DNA of 33,119 nucleotides from Bacteroidota bacterium (GTDB lineage Bacteria; Bacteroidota; Bacteroidia; Bacteroidales; GCA-2748055): NCBI GenBank assembly GCA_002748055.1, contig PDRI01000034.1, positions 1 to 33,119 of the forward strand, read 5' to 3'. Shown piece by piece: positions 8,126 to 17,325 of this stretch (position 1 is its first letter; each line of letters starts with the position of its first letter). The notes under the pieces were generated by a model. It saw only the letters and a program-made list of their open reading frames with translations, ran no database searches and was not told where the DNA came from. The position numbers and the translations under genes were made by a program.

Positions 8126-8828
8126 GCCCCCTGAATGCTGTGCGTTCTTGAAAAACCTCTCTGAACCACTCCATCTGGTCCTCAATCTGCATCTCGCTAT
8201 TATCGAGTAAGAGGGCGTCTACTGCCTGTTTCAAGGGACTATCCTCCCGGGTCGAGTCTATGCGATCCCGTTTTTCCAGGTTCTGCCTGACCTGCTCAAG
8301 CTCTGCTTCCATCCCCTTTTCCTTTAGCTCTTTAAACCGCCGTTGAGCCCGAACCTCAACTGAAGCTGTCAGGAAAATCTTTAGTTCGGCATCGGGGAAT
8401 ACCACAGTCCCAATGTCCCGTCCATCCATGACCACAGCCTTTTCCCGGCCCATCCGCCGTTGCTCCTCAACAAGCCCTTGCCGAACAGGCGAAAGAGTGG
8501 CGATATAACTGACATGATCTGAAACGTCGAGCTCCCGAATGCGGTCCTCTACCATGCGATCGTTCATAAAGATTTCCGAACGCTTTTGCACTGTGTTGAA
8601 ACGAAATTCGATGCGGGTCCGGTCCATTACCTCCATTACCCGTTCAACAGGGGGGGCATCACTTCCTTCAAAAAGGCCCACTTCCATAGCTGCCAGGGTA
8701 ACCACCCTGTACATGGCACCGGTATCAATGTAGCGATATCCCACATCCGCAGCAATCGTTTTAGCAAATGTGCTCTTCCCGCAGGAAGAATTTCCATCGA
8801 GTGCGACAATGATTTTTCTTTGCTCCAC
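8115..8828 (-). CDS. cmk: Cytidylate kinase (likely GTG start at 8828)
   Basis: 'KIIVALDGNSSCGKSTFAKTIAADVGYRYIDTGAMYR...DGRDIGTVVFPDAELKIFLTAS'; no in-frame ATG close upstream. Confidence 0.92.
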   Translation of the reverse strand: MEQRKIIVALDGNSSCGKSTFAKTIAADVGYRYIDTGAMYRVVTLAAMEVGLFEGSDAPPVERVMEVMDRTRIEFRFNTVQKRSEIFMNDRMVEDRIRELDVSDHVSYIATLSPVRQGLVEEQRRMGREKAVVMDGRDIGTVVFPDAELKIFLTASVEVRAQRRFKELKEKGMEAELEQVRQNLEKRDRIDSTREDSPLKQAVDALLLDNSEMQIEDQMEWFREVFQERTAFRGHED

Positions 8829-8874
8829 TGGCTTGGTTTTAAGGCCATAAAGATAGCGTTTTGCACAATAGTGC

Positions 8875-9921
8875 TCAGGGTGTGCGATGGTAAAAATCCG
8901 AGAGGTTGGTTGTGAGCGAAAAATGGCTGGAACCGCCGGCAAGGTGATAGGAAGAACGTCCAAAGGCAAAGTGGAATTTCGACACGCGAAATCCAAGCCC
9001 CCATGAGAAACCAACCATGCCCGGCTTTCCGGACACCTTCATCTCCTGCCTGCGTTTGTAATTATAGCCCAGGTCAATGTGAAAGTTTTTTCCAAGCAGA
9101 AATTCGGTTCCGAAGACCAGATGACGCATCAGCTTGTCTCCAAATTCATCGAAGCTGCTTGTCTTGACTTCCTCATTGAAAAAATCGGTTTTGTCCTGGC
9201 CCTCCACCTCATAAGTCAGGTCCCATTTCTCGAGGTTTTGAAGGGTAATACTAAAGCGAAAGGGGGCATGTGCCAGGCCCTGGGTGATCCCGGCCTGAAT
9301 CTCGAAAGGCAGCTTCTCCCGTGTCCCGCTGTAAGTAATCAGCTGCGCTCCCATGTTTTTCACGACCACCGCCACAGTGGTATGGGAACGATCGATCCGA
9401 TAGCAGAGGCCAAGGTCGAGGGCCAGCCCCAGAGAACTGTATTGCTCCAGGGAAGAATAGATTGGTTTTAGGTTTAGTCCAACTGTCAGTGCAGAGTCGA
9501 TCACTGATCGCGACCACATTACATTCAGGGCATATTCGGAGGCCCTAAAGTTGCCCTGAAGCTCCCCCAGCTCGTCGGTCTGCTCAAAGCTGCCATAGTT
9601 TACATAATGAATACCGGCCGCCAGGTTCCCAAGGCGTTCATGTCTGCGGGCATAGGAAGCATAACCAAAATTCACCCCGGCAAAATAATTTACATAATTC
9701 AGGTTAAGATGGTTGTGCATACCAGCACTGAGCAGGGCCGGGTTGTGAAAAGCCAGGTTAATGTCATCATCGGCAATGGAAACCAACTCTCCCCCCAGTG
9801 CAGCCACACGCGCTGCATTGGTGAGTCCGAGAAAACTGTAGGTGGCATTCCCACCCTTCTGGGCATAGCCCCCACACAGGGGCATAAGCAGAAATATTGC
9901 CAATAGCAGAGGCCTGTTCAT
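8875..9921 (-). CDS. porQ: Type IX secretion system protein PorQ
   Basis: Signal peptide, 'GGNATYSFLGLTNAARVAALGGELVSIADDDINLAFHNPALLS', beta-rich outer-membrane protein; adjacent to cmk. Confidence 0.85.
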   Translation of the reverse strand: MNRPLLLAIFLLMPLCGGYAQKGGNATYSFLGLTNAARVAALGGELVSIADDDINLAFHNPALLSAGMHNHLNLNYVNYFAGVNFGYASYARRHERLGNLAAGIHYVNYGSFEQTDELGELQGNFRASEYALNVMWSRSVIDSALTVGLNLKPIYSSLEQYSSLGLALDLGLCYRIDRSHTTVAVVVKNMGAQLITYSGTREKLPFEIQAGITQGLAHAPFRFSITLQNLEKWDLTYEVEGQDKTDFFNEEVKTSSFDEFGDKLMRHLVFGTEFLLGKNFHIDLGYNYKRRQEMKVSGKPGMVGFSWGLGFRVSKFHFAFGRSSYHLAGGSSHFSLTTNLSDFYHRTP

Positions 9922-9948
9922 CCCTGATAAAACGCTAATTCATCCTGG

Positions 9949-11010
9949 TTAGTATTCACCGAGAACCTGCTTCAGCAGACTTTTAGCCTGCAGCACCCAG
10001 GCCCGGTAAGCATCACGGTCAAATGTACGTATTTGCAACGGAATATCGCCATTTTTGGTTTTACCCGGCACAGCCATCCCCCGCTCAAAGGCATCAAGGG
10101 CATTCAGATACTGCTCGTAGTGCCCTTCGGCAGGAAAGAGTCCGATGTCCACACCCAGCCAGGCCGCCTCTGCCACTGTCTCAAAACCGGCAGTGGTCCA
10201 GAGACGGGAGCACTTGCATAGTTTTCCGAGAAAGACATCAGCGGCCGGGGCATGCAAAACGTAGGCCTTCGGAAGCTTGCTTAAGGCTTGATGAAAACAA
10301 TAAACGTCCACCCCTCCCTCTGGCGACTCACCCTGGCGATGAATCAGATCCCAAATATGGCCTTCGTCCATAAAATAGGCGAGCTGACGCTTACCGGGCT
10401 TATAGGTCGACTTCAGCACCTCAGCTCTGATCAGCGGAGGAAAAAGCAGGTAAGGATCCCGGGCTTGCAGGTCGGCCCCGAAAGAAAGGACCAGAATCCG
10501 GTCACTACCTGCAGCCACAATACGCGACATCCAGGCAAGAAGACGCTTCCCCATCGGTGCCGTTTTGCCGGTTCTTCGCCTTTTGATCTGGTGATAGAAG
10601 TGGTGCCCAACGGCAATACGCCTGATGCCCCCGGGACAGCGGCGAAGAGCCAGGGCAGCCAGTCCCTCGTAAAAGTTAAAAACGTATTCGGGCCGGAGGG
10701 TTGCAATGCGCTTTCTCAATCGACGAACCTCCTTCAGGTAACGGGGGATGCGAAAGGCGTTCAGCCATATTGATGCAGCTGTTTCAATGCCCCTGCGGTT
10801 CGCCCGCCTGTGCAACCATGGTGCGGCATAGTGCCAGTGCTTTCCTTCGAAAGGCCGAAGATAGTAGGCGGGTAAAAGGACTTCGTTTCGACTGCCGGTC
10901 CAGACCTCGACGACATCGTGGCCAAGAGACTCCAACATTTCAGCCATAGCCAGTGCCTGGCTCAAATGCCCCCGGCCCTCGCCCTGAACAAAGAACAGAC
11001 AACGGGCCAT
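9949..11010 (-). CDS. Glycosyltransferase-like protein (MurG/GT28-type fold)
   Basis: 'FVQGEGRGHLSQALAMAEMLESLGHDV' N-terminus and 'TTAGFETVAEAAWLGVDIGLFPAEGHYEQYLNA' C-terminal motif. Confidence 0.7.
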   Translation of the reverse strand: MARCLFFVQGEGRGHLSQALAMAEMLESLGHDVVEVWTGSRNEVLLPAYYLRPFEGKHWHYAAPWLHRRANRRGIETAASIWLNAFRIPRYLKEVRRLRKRIATLRPEYVFNFYEGLAALALRRCPGGIRRIAVGHHFYHQIKRRRTGKTAPMGKRLLAWMSRIVAAGSDRILVLSFGADLQARDPYLLFPPLIRAEVLKSTYKPGKRQLAYFMDEGHIWDLIHRQGESPEGGVDVYCFHQALSKLPKAYVLHAPAADVFLGKLCKCSRLWTTAGFETVAEAAWLGVDIGLFPAEGHYEQYLNALDAFERGMAVPGKTKNGDIPLQIRTFDRDAYRAWVLQAKSLLKQVLGEY

Positions 11011-11013
11011 GAC

Positions 11014-11946
11014 TCAGGAATAAGGCGGATGTCGTAAAAGCTCCTTTCTGCCGGGACGAATTCCCTTCAGGCTGCTTATCTGAGAAAGGAAAAGCCCAAG
11101 AACAGTCAGGGCAATACCCAGAATCTTAAGCAAGGGCATTGCCTCACCAAGCAGGAAAAAGGAGACTATAGCTGTGACCACCGGAACAATGTTAGCGAAA
11201 ACATTAGACCTGGCAGCACCCAGTTCCCGGATGCTGACAGCCATCAGGATGAAGCAGATTCCCGAGCCAAAAATCCCGAGAAACAGCAGGGATAGCAGGC
11301 TGTCGCGGGTAATGGCATGGGGATCGAAATGGGGCCATTCCCAAATCAGGAAGATCGGAAGAAAGAGCAGCAGGCCGTAGAGGCTCTGATAAGCGGTGAT
11401 GGTCATTGGAGGATAGTCATCGACGAGCCTGCGTACCACCATGGTGTAGCCCACAGCGCTTACAACGGCCAAAAGCAATAGGAGAATGCCTTTATAATCG
11501 GCGCTCAGCTCTCCACGCCCGACCATGACCACCATTAATACCCCCATAAAGGAAACCACGAGCCCAAGCTTGTTCAGGAGGGTTAATCGCTCCCCAAACA
11601 GCAATCGGGCCACAAAGGGGACAAGCAGGGGGATGGTGGAAATAATGACAGCGGCAACGGTTGCACTCACACGGCTAAGCCCGTTGGCCTCGCCCAGGAA
11701 ATACATAAAGGGTTCAAAAAAGGCCATAAGGATGAACCAGGGCTGGTCGGCGGCTTTGATCCGCTTCAGGCGACCCGCCGGAAAGGCAAAGCCAAAAAGA
11801 AAAAAGATAGAAATAAACAGGCGCTGGAATACAATGGTCATGGGCCTGAAAGAGACTGCTGCAATCTTAAAAAAAACAAAGGTAAACCCCCAGAGAGTCA
11901 TGGCCAGAATGGCACTCAGATATGCTCCGGACTTCCCTGAAAACAT
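11014..11946 (-). CDS. EamA/DMT-family transporter
   Basis: Ten hydrophobic segments; 'AILAMTLWGFTFVFFKIA' and duplicated EamA pattern. Confidence 0.88.
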   Translation of the reverse strand: MFSGKSGAYLSAILAMTLWGFTFVFFKIAAVSFRPMTIVFQRLFISIFFLFGFAFPAGRLKRIKAADQPWFILMAFFEPFMYFLGEANGLSRVSATVAAVIISTIPLLVPFVARLLFGERLTLLNKLGLVVSFMGVLMVVMVGRGELSADYKGILLLLLAVVSAVGYTMVVRRLVDDYPPMTITAYQSLYGLLLFLPIFLIWEWPHFDPHAITRDSLLSLLFLGIFGSGICFILMAVSIRELGAARSNVFANIVPVVTAIVSFFLLGEAMPLLKILGIALTVLGLFLSQISSLKGIRPGRKELLRHPPYS

Positions 11947-13163
11947 CAGGCTGCCTTAAGTCGCTTCAGATTGGTCTTTTCCAGTTTCTCCCGGGCATAC
12001 TTAATCCCAATATGCATATCGCCGGGGTTTTCCCTGGAGGGAAGTTCGAACATGGCATCCATGATAATGGCCTCACAAATCGAGCGAAGGCCACGTGCGC
12101 CCAACTTGAATTCAAGCGCCTTCTCCACGATATAGTCCAGCACCTTCTTGTCCCAGCTAAGCTTTATGCCATCGATCTCGAAAAGCTTCTCATATTGCTT
12201 GATAATGGCATTTTTAGGCTCTGTGAGAATGCGCCTGAGCGCCTCCGCGTTCAAGGGATTCAGGTAGGTGAGTACCGGCAGCCGGCCGATAATCTCCGGA
12301 ATCATGCCAAAGGCCTTGAGGTCCTGGGGGGCCACATATTGAAGAAGATTGTCCTTTTCAATGGCATCGGTCTCCCTGGCTGCGTTATAACCAACCACCT
12401 GGGTATTAAGCCTTCCTGCGATCTTTCGCTCAATGCCATCGAAGGCCCCTCCGCAGATGAAAAGGATGTTCTTGGTATTCACCGGAATCATCTTCTGGTC
12501 GGGGTGCTTTCTGCCCCCCTGCGGCGGCACATTTATGATGGAACCCTCCAGTAATTTCAGGAGCCCCTGCTGCACACCCTCGCCGGATACATCCCTGGTA
12601 ATGGATGGGTTGTCGCTTTTACGGGCAATCTTATCGACCTCGTCGATGAAAACAATGCCCTTCTCAGCTGCCTCCACGTTGTAATCGGCCACCTGCAACA
12701 ACCTGGTCAACACACTCTCAATATCCTCGCCCACATAACCTGCCTCGGTAAGCACCGTCGCATCAACAATGGTGAAGGGAACATGCAGAAGGCGGGCAAT
12801 GGTACGGGCGAGCAGGGTCTTGCCCGTTCCTGTCTCGCCAACCAGGACAATGTTCGATTTCTCTATCTCCACCTCATCTTTGCTGTCGTGCTGCATGAGG
12901 CGTTTGTAGTGATTGTAAACGGCAACGGAAATGTACTTCTTAGCCTCCTCCTGCCCAATCACATACAAATCGAGAAAACGCTTGATCTCCATGGGCTTCA
13001 TCAACTGAATCTGGCCCATATCAAACTCGCTGTTTGCCCCGAGTTCCTCCTGGACAATGCTGTAGGCCTGCTCAATGCAACGGTCACAGATATGCCCCGA
13101 AATGCCTGCGATAAGCAGGTTCGTGTCTTTTTTCTCCCTTCCGCAAAAAGAGCAACGGTCCAT
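11946..13163 (-). CDS. clpX: ATP-dependent Clp protease ATP-binding subunit ClpX
   Basis: N-terminal zinc finger 'CSFCGREKKD...CDRC'; 'GETGTGKTLLARTIA', 'FIDEVDKIARK'. Confidence 0.98.
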   Translation of the reverse strand: MDRCSFCGREKKDTNLLIAGISGHICDRCIEQAYSIVQEELGANSEFDMGQIQLMKPMEIKRFLDLYVIGQEEAKKYISVAVYNHYKRLMQHDSKDEVEIEKSNIVLVGETGTGKTLLARTIARLLHVPFTIVDATVLTEAGYVGEDIESVLTRLLQVADYNVEAAEKGIVFIDEVDKIARKSDNPSITRDVSGEGVQQGLLKLLEGSIINVPPQGGRKHPDQKMIPVNTKNILFICGGAFDGIERKIAGRLNTQVVGYNAARETDAIEKDNLLQYVAPQDLKAFGMIPEIIGRLPVLTYLNPLNAEALRRILTEPKNAIIKQYEKLFEIDGIKLSWDKKVLDYIVEKALEFKLGARGLRSICEAIIMDAMFELPSRENPGDMHIGIKYAREKLEKTNLKRLKAA

Positions 13164-13165
13164 GG

Positions 13166-13849
13166 CTATTTCTTTTTCGATGATCTGACCAATACCTCAT
13201 CAATCATTCCGTACTCCTTAGCCTCGCTGGCGGTCATCCAGAAATCCCGGTCACCGTCCTTTTCCACCTGGGCGATGTCCTTTCCGGTATGCTCGGCAAT
13301 AATGGCATAGAGTTCCTTCTTCATCTTGAGAATCTCGCGGGCGGTTATCTCAATGTCGGATGCCTGACCCTGGGCTCCTCCCATGGGTTGGTGAATCATA
13401 AGCCGGCTGTGCTTCAGGGCAGAACGCTTACCCGGACTGCCAGCTGCCAGGAGAACCGCAGCCATGGAAGCAGCCATGCCGGTACAGATGGTAGCCACAT
13501 CGCAGGAGGTGTACTGCATGGTATCGTAGATCCCCAGACCGGCATTAACCGATCCGCCGGGCGAATTAAAATAAACCTGAATGTCCTTGGAAGGATCGGC
13601 CGAATCGAGATAGAGCAGCTGGGCCTGAATAATATTGGCCACATAGTCGTCGATGGGAGCTCCCAGAAAAATAATGCGATCCATCATTAACCTGGAGAAA
13701 ACATCCATAGATGCAACATTGAGTTGACGCTCCTCAATAATGGTTGGGCTTATATAGCTGGCATACTGCGATGTAAAGCGATGCATTGCCATGCTACTGA
13801 TGCCCATATGCTGGTTCGCGAACTTCTTAAAATCGTCCTTTTGACTCAT
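13166..13849 (-). CDS. clpP: ATP-dependent Clp protease proteolytic subunit
   Basis: 'DRIIFLGAPIDDYVANIIQAQLLYLDS', 'GMAASMAAVLLAAG', 'LMIHQPMGG'. Confidence 0.98.
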   Translation of the reverse strand: MSQKDDFKKFANQHMGISSMAMHRFTSQYASYISPTIIEERQLNVASMDVFSRLMMDRIIFLGAPIDDYVANIIQAQLLYLDSADPSKDIQVYFNSPGGSVNAGLGIYDTMQYTSCDVATICTGMAASMAAVLLAAGSPGKRSALKHSRLMIHQPMGGAQGQASDIEITAREILKMKKELYAIIAEHTGKDIAQVEKDGDRDFWMTASEAKEYGMIDEVLVRSSKKK

Positions 13850-13866
13850 CTTGAAAAAGATTGGTT

Positions 13867-15216
13867 CTATTTTTCGTACAATTTACGGAACTTCTCCGAA
13901 CTAATTTCCTTGTCTTCGACTTTGGCTGTCGATTTTACATAGGCCATGAGCTTTTCCTCGGCACGTTGCTCGTGAATCCGCCTGGCTTCCTCGGGCTTGC
14001 TCAGCATCTCCTTTGCAAAATTATCGAGGTACTCCTCCGGAATATCCGCCAAACCGTATTGCATGTACTGGCTGCGGGCAATTTCCCTGGCTGCAGCCAG
14101 CGCTTCTTCGGCTTCCACCTTGATCTCTTGTTGCTTAAGCAGATGTTCCTTGATCAACTGCCACTTGAAATCGCCCTCGTATTTATCGAAATCGGCATCA
14201 ACCTGGGCTTCAGTCAGCTGCTCATTGGATTCTACCATCCAACGCTTCAGAAACTCAACGGGCAGTTCCAGCTTCGCCTTCTTTGTCAGGGCTTCGCGGG
14301 TATCGATCATGAAGCGGTATTCACTTTCACGTTCGTAATTGGCTTCGATCTCCTCAGTGATACGTTTTTCAAACTCTTCTTCATTTTTCACCTTTCCCTC
14401 TCCGTAAGCCTTATCGAAGAATTCCTGTCCGATCCTGGCCTTCTCGAACTTCAACACCTCCCTGATCACACACTTAAAACTGCCATCAAGCAGGGCTGCC
14501 TGATCCTTGTCAATGCGCAGCAATGAAGCAACTTCGGTATCATTTGGGTAGGCTTTTTTAACATCGAATATGACCTCATCGCCACTTCCGGCCCCACTAA
14601 AAAGCAGCTTTTGTTCATCATCCTTCATCATGTCGAGCGACATCGACACTTCCTCTACACGAATCCCGTCTTTCACTTCCTCGCCATCCTGGTTTACCTT
14701 CACCAGGCTACCCTTAATGAGCTCGTCTTTACCCGCTTTCTCCACATTAACGAACTCGCCAAAGCGCCCCAGCATTGAGTCCTTGTACTCGTTCAATTGC
14801 TTTTTATCGACCTTAATCTTGTAATAAGGAATCTTGTCCTTTGCGGTCACTTCCAGATTTACTTCCGGAGCCAGGCCCAGATCGAATTTAAAATTGAACT
14901 CGCTATCATTTTCGAAATCAATGGATTGCTCTTCCTTCCGAGCAAGAGGTTCACCAAGAATCCTGACATCGTTTTCTTTCAGATAATTAAAAAGTGATTC
15001 TGAAACCAGCTTATTCACCTCGTCGACAAGGACGGGGGTAAAATACATTTTGCGAATCAGTCCCATAGGTACCTTTCCCGGCCTGAACCCATCCACTCTG
15101 GCCTTGCGGCGATAGTCCTTCAACACAGTATCGACCTTCTGTTCGTAATCGCTTTTTTCCACTTTAACGCTGAGGATAGCATTGAGCTTATCCTGCTGCT
15201 CTTTTGTGATATTCAT
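13867..15216 (-). CDS. tig: Trigger factor
   Basis: 'RRKARVDGFRPGKVPMGLIRKMY' ribosome-binding signature; upstream of clpP-clpX. Confidence 0.93.
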   Translation of the reverse strand: MNITKEQQDKLNAILSVKVEKSDYEQKVDTVLKDYRRKARVDGFRPGKVPMGLIRKMYFTPVLVDEVNKLVSESLFNYLKENDVRILGEPLARKEEQSIDFENDSEFNFKFDLGLAPEVNLEVTAKDKIPYYKIKVDKKQLNEYKDSMLGRFGEFVNVEKAGKDELIKGSLVKVNQDGEEVKDGIRVEEVSMSLDMMKDDEQKLLFSGAGSGDEVIFDVKKAYPNDTEVASLLRIDKDQAALLDGSFKCVIREVLKFEKARIGQEFFDKAYGEGKVKNEEEFEKRITEEIEANYERESEYRFMIDTREALTKKAKLELPVEFLKRWMVESNEQLTEAQVDADFDKYEGDFKWQLIKEHLLKQQEIKVEAEEALAAAREIARSQYMQYGLADIPEEYLDNFAKEMLSKPEEARRIHEQRAEEKLMAYVKSTAKVEDKEISSEKFRKLYEK

Positions 15217-15241
15217 AACGTCATAAAAAAATTTCAATGGA

Positions 15242-15249
15242 CAAAGATA
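15242..15249 (-). promoter_or_regulatory. -7 box TATCTTTG upstream of tig
   Basis: Reverse complement of caaagata, 26 nt upstream of the ATG. Confidence 0.5.
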
Positions 15250-15304
15250 ATACTCCCTAATAACTTATGGGCCCTGAAGGAACCCTTTACCCCGCATAAA
15301 AAGG

Positions 15305-15335
15305 AAAAAAGCCCTCAAAGACGTGAGAGCTTTTC
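15305..15335 (-). terminator. Rho-independent terminator of tRNA-Leu
   Basis: Minus strand AAGCTCTCA-CGTCTT-TGAGGGCTT followed by a T run. Confidence 0.7.
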
Positions 15336-15336
15336 G

Positions 15337-15419
15337 TGCGGATGAAGGGACTCGAACCCCCACTCCCGAAAGAACTAGATCCTAAGTCTAGCGCGTCTAC
15401 CAATTCCGCCACATCCGCA
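15337..15419 (-). tRNA. tRNA-Leu (anticodon TAG)
   Basis: Reverse complement TGCGGATGTGGCGGAATTGGTAGACGCGCTAGACTTAGGATCTAG...GGGGTTCGAGTCCCTTCATCCGCA; class II cloverleaf. Confidence 0.96.
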
Positions 15420-15429
15420 AAATGTCCCG

Positions 15430-15459
15430 CAAAAGTAATCCAAATTTTTGGATTACAAA
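15430..15459 (-). promoter_or_regulatory. tRNA-Leu promoter with palindromic spacer
   Basis: -33 TTTG (15456-15459) and -7 TACTTTTG (15430-15437), 18-nt spacing; GTAATCCAAA-TT-TTTGGATTAC palindrome at 15435-15456. Confidence 0.6.
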
Positions 15460-15473
15460 GACCTAGAGCCTGG

Positions 15474-16196
15474 CTATCGCAATTCGAAGTTTTGTCCGAG
15501 GTACACTTTTCTGACCTGCTCGTCCTCTGCCAGCTGTGCACCGGTCCCTGCCTTAAGGATACTCCCCTCAAACATCAGGTAAGCACGATCGGTAATGGCA
15601 AGGGTTTCATGCACATTGTGATCGGTTATAAGAATGCCTATGTTTTTATCTTTCAGCCGCGACACGATTTGTTGAATATCCTCTACAGCAATCGGGTCTA
15701 CCCCGGCAAAGGGCTCATCCAGGAGGATAAAATGGGGATTTAATGCCAAAGCCCTGGCAATCTCGGTCCTCCGTCGTTCCCCCCCTGAAAGCTGTATGCC
15801 CAGACTCTTCCGAATTTTGGTCAGACCAAACTCCTCCAGAAGCGATTCGACACGCCTGCGCTGCTCGTTTCGATCCAGGGAGGACATTTCAAGAACAGCC
15901 CTGATGTTGTCCTCAATACTGAGTTTTCTGAAAACAGAGGCCTCCTGGGCAAGATAACCCAGGCCCATCCGGGCACGCTTATATACGGGTTCCCTGGTAA
16001 TGTCCTTTTCGTCGAGCAGAATACTGCCCTCATTCGGGGTAATGAGCCCGACCATCATGTAAAAGGTTGTGGTTTTCCCTGCACCATTCGGGCCCAGCAA
16101 ACCAACGATTTCACCCTGCTCCACATTCACCGAAACCTGATCGACCACCTTCCGGTTCTTGTACTTCTTGACAAGCTTATGTGTATGGAGTTTCAT
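15474..16196 (-). CDS. lptB: LPS export ABC transporter ATP-binding protein
   Basis: '[21 protein letters not shown]...[25 protein letters not shown]...[16 protein letters not shown]...[14 protein letters not shown]'. Confidence 0.95.
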   Translation of the reverse strand: MKLHTHKLVKKYKNRKVVDQVSVNVEQGEIVGLLGPNGAGKTTTFYMMVGLITPNEGSILLDEKDITREPVYKRARMGLGYLAQEASVFRKLSIEDNIRAVLEMSSLDRNEQRRRVESLLEEFGLTKIRKSLGIQLSGGERRRTEIARALALNPHFILLDEPFAGVDPIAVEDIQQIVSRLKDKNIGILITDHNVHETLAITDRAYLMFEGSILKAGTGAQLAEDEQVRKVYLGQNFELR

Positions 16197-16202
16197 AGCG
16201 TA

Positions 16203-17216
16203 TTATGATCGGTTCTCAGGATCTTCCTCAGCAGGGCCTTCGTCCTTTTCTGAAGCACGATGCCCTTCCCCGGCAGGAGCTTCATCTATGAGGGTCCCTC
16301 CGGCAGCCTTACCCGGGCTCTCTTCCACATTCGCTTCTTCCTCAGCAGTCTTTTTCTTCCGCCTCTCGGCCTCGGCTTTCCGGCGTTTTTCTTCTTCCTT
16401 TCGCTCCCGATCCTCGGCCTCTCGTTGCCTGAGAATGCGGCGGCTAATCGCGATCCCTATTTCGTAAAGCACCATCAGTGGAAGGGCTACCAGCACCTGG
16501 CTGAAAACATCCGGCGGGGTAATAATGGCCGAGAGGGTAACGATGAGAATAATGGAATGCCTCCTGTACTTCTTCAGGAAGTCGGGCGTAACGAGTCCCA
16601 CCCGGCTCAGAAAATAAACCAGGATAGGAAGCTGAAATACGATGCCAGAAGCCAGCACCACCGAGGTCACAGTCTGTACATAAGACCGGAGGGTCGGGGC
16701 ACTGATCACACTCTCGCTCACCCGGTAATTCCCAAGAAAGTTAACCGACAGAGGCGAGATAATGTAGTACCCAAAACCAACTCCAAGCAGAAAAAGCAGG
16801 GAGGTGTAAAATACAGCTCCACTGGCGGTGCGCTTCTCGTTCTCGTAGAGGGCAGGCACAATAAAGCGCCAGAATTCCCAGAACATATAGGGAAATGCAA
16901 CCACAACACCGGCCACAAGAGAAACGATGATGTGCATAGAGAACTGCTCGGCCATCTTCACGGTCTGCAAACCAAATGGATCCTGGTTGATGCAAATACG
17001 CTGAAGCCCCAGAAATTCTCCCAACTGGCACAGCCATTTGTTTGTCACAAAGTCTGGCTCCTTCGGGGCCAGTATAATTTTATCGAAAACAATTTCCTTG
17101 AACACAAAGGCCACCAGGGCCATAATCACCACCGCTATCAGGGAGCGGATCAGATGGAACCGCATGACTTCCAGGTGCTCCAGGAAGGTCATCTCACCAT
17201 CATTCTTCTTACTCAT
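16203..17216 (-). CDS. tatC: Sec-independent protein translocase TatC with long charged C-terminal tail
   Basis: 'MTFLEHLEVMRFHLIRSL...FPYMFWEFWRFIVPALYENEKR...'; ~70-residue Lys/Glu/Arg-rich tail. Confidence 0.94.
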   Translation of the reverse strand: MSKKNDGEMTFLEHLEVMRFHLIRSLIAVVIMALVAFVFKEIVFDKIILAPKEPDFVTNKWLCQLGEFLGLQRICINQDPFGLQTVKMAEQFSMHIIVSLVAGVVVAFPYMFWEFWRFIVPALYENEKRTASGAVFYTSLLFLLGVGFGYYIISPLSVNFLGNYRVSESVISAPTLRSYVQTVTSVVLASGIVFQLPILVYFLSRVGLVTPDFLKKYRRHSIILIVTLSAIITPPDVFSQVLVALPLMVLYEIGIAISRRILRQREAEDRERKEEEKRRKAEAERRKKKTAEEEANVEESPGKAAGGTLIDEAPAGEGHRASEKDEGPAEEDPENRS

Positions 17217-17325
17217 GTTTCACAATTCTCAAAGCTGTGCAAAGTAACAAAAAAAAACCGAGCGCCTTAAAGAGCTGTATTTTTTATACTATCTTTAGTT
17301 TTCTGGAGGATCGAGAAGCAGATTG

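Noticed and set aside
13861-14526. 221-aa plus-strand ORF antisense to tig
   Set aside because: Leu/Phe-rich shadow of Lys/Glu-rich trigger factor codons.
16260-17270. 336-aa plus-strand ORF antisense to tatC
   Set aside because: Lies fully opposite a well-supported tatC; no recognisable domain and composition typical of mirror ORFs in GC-biased codons.
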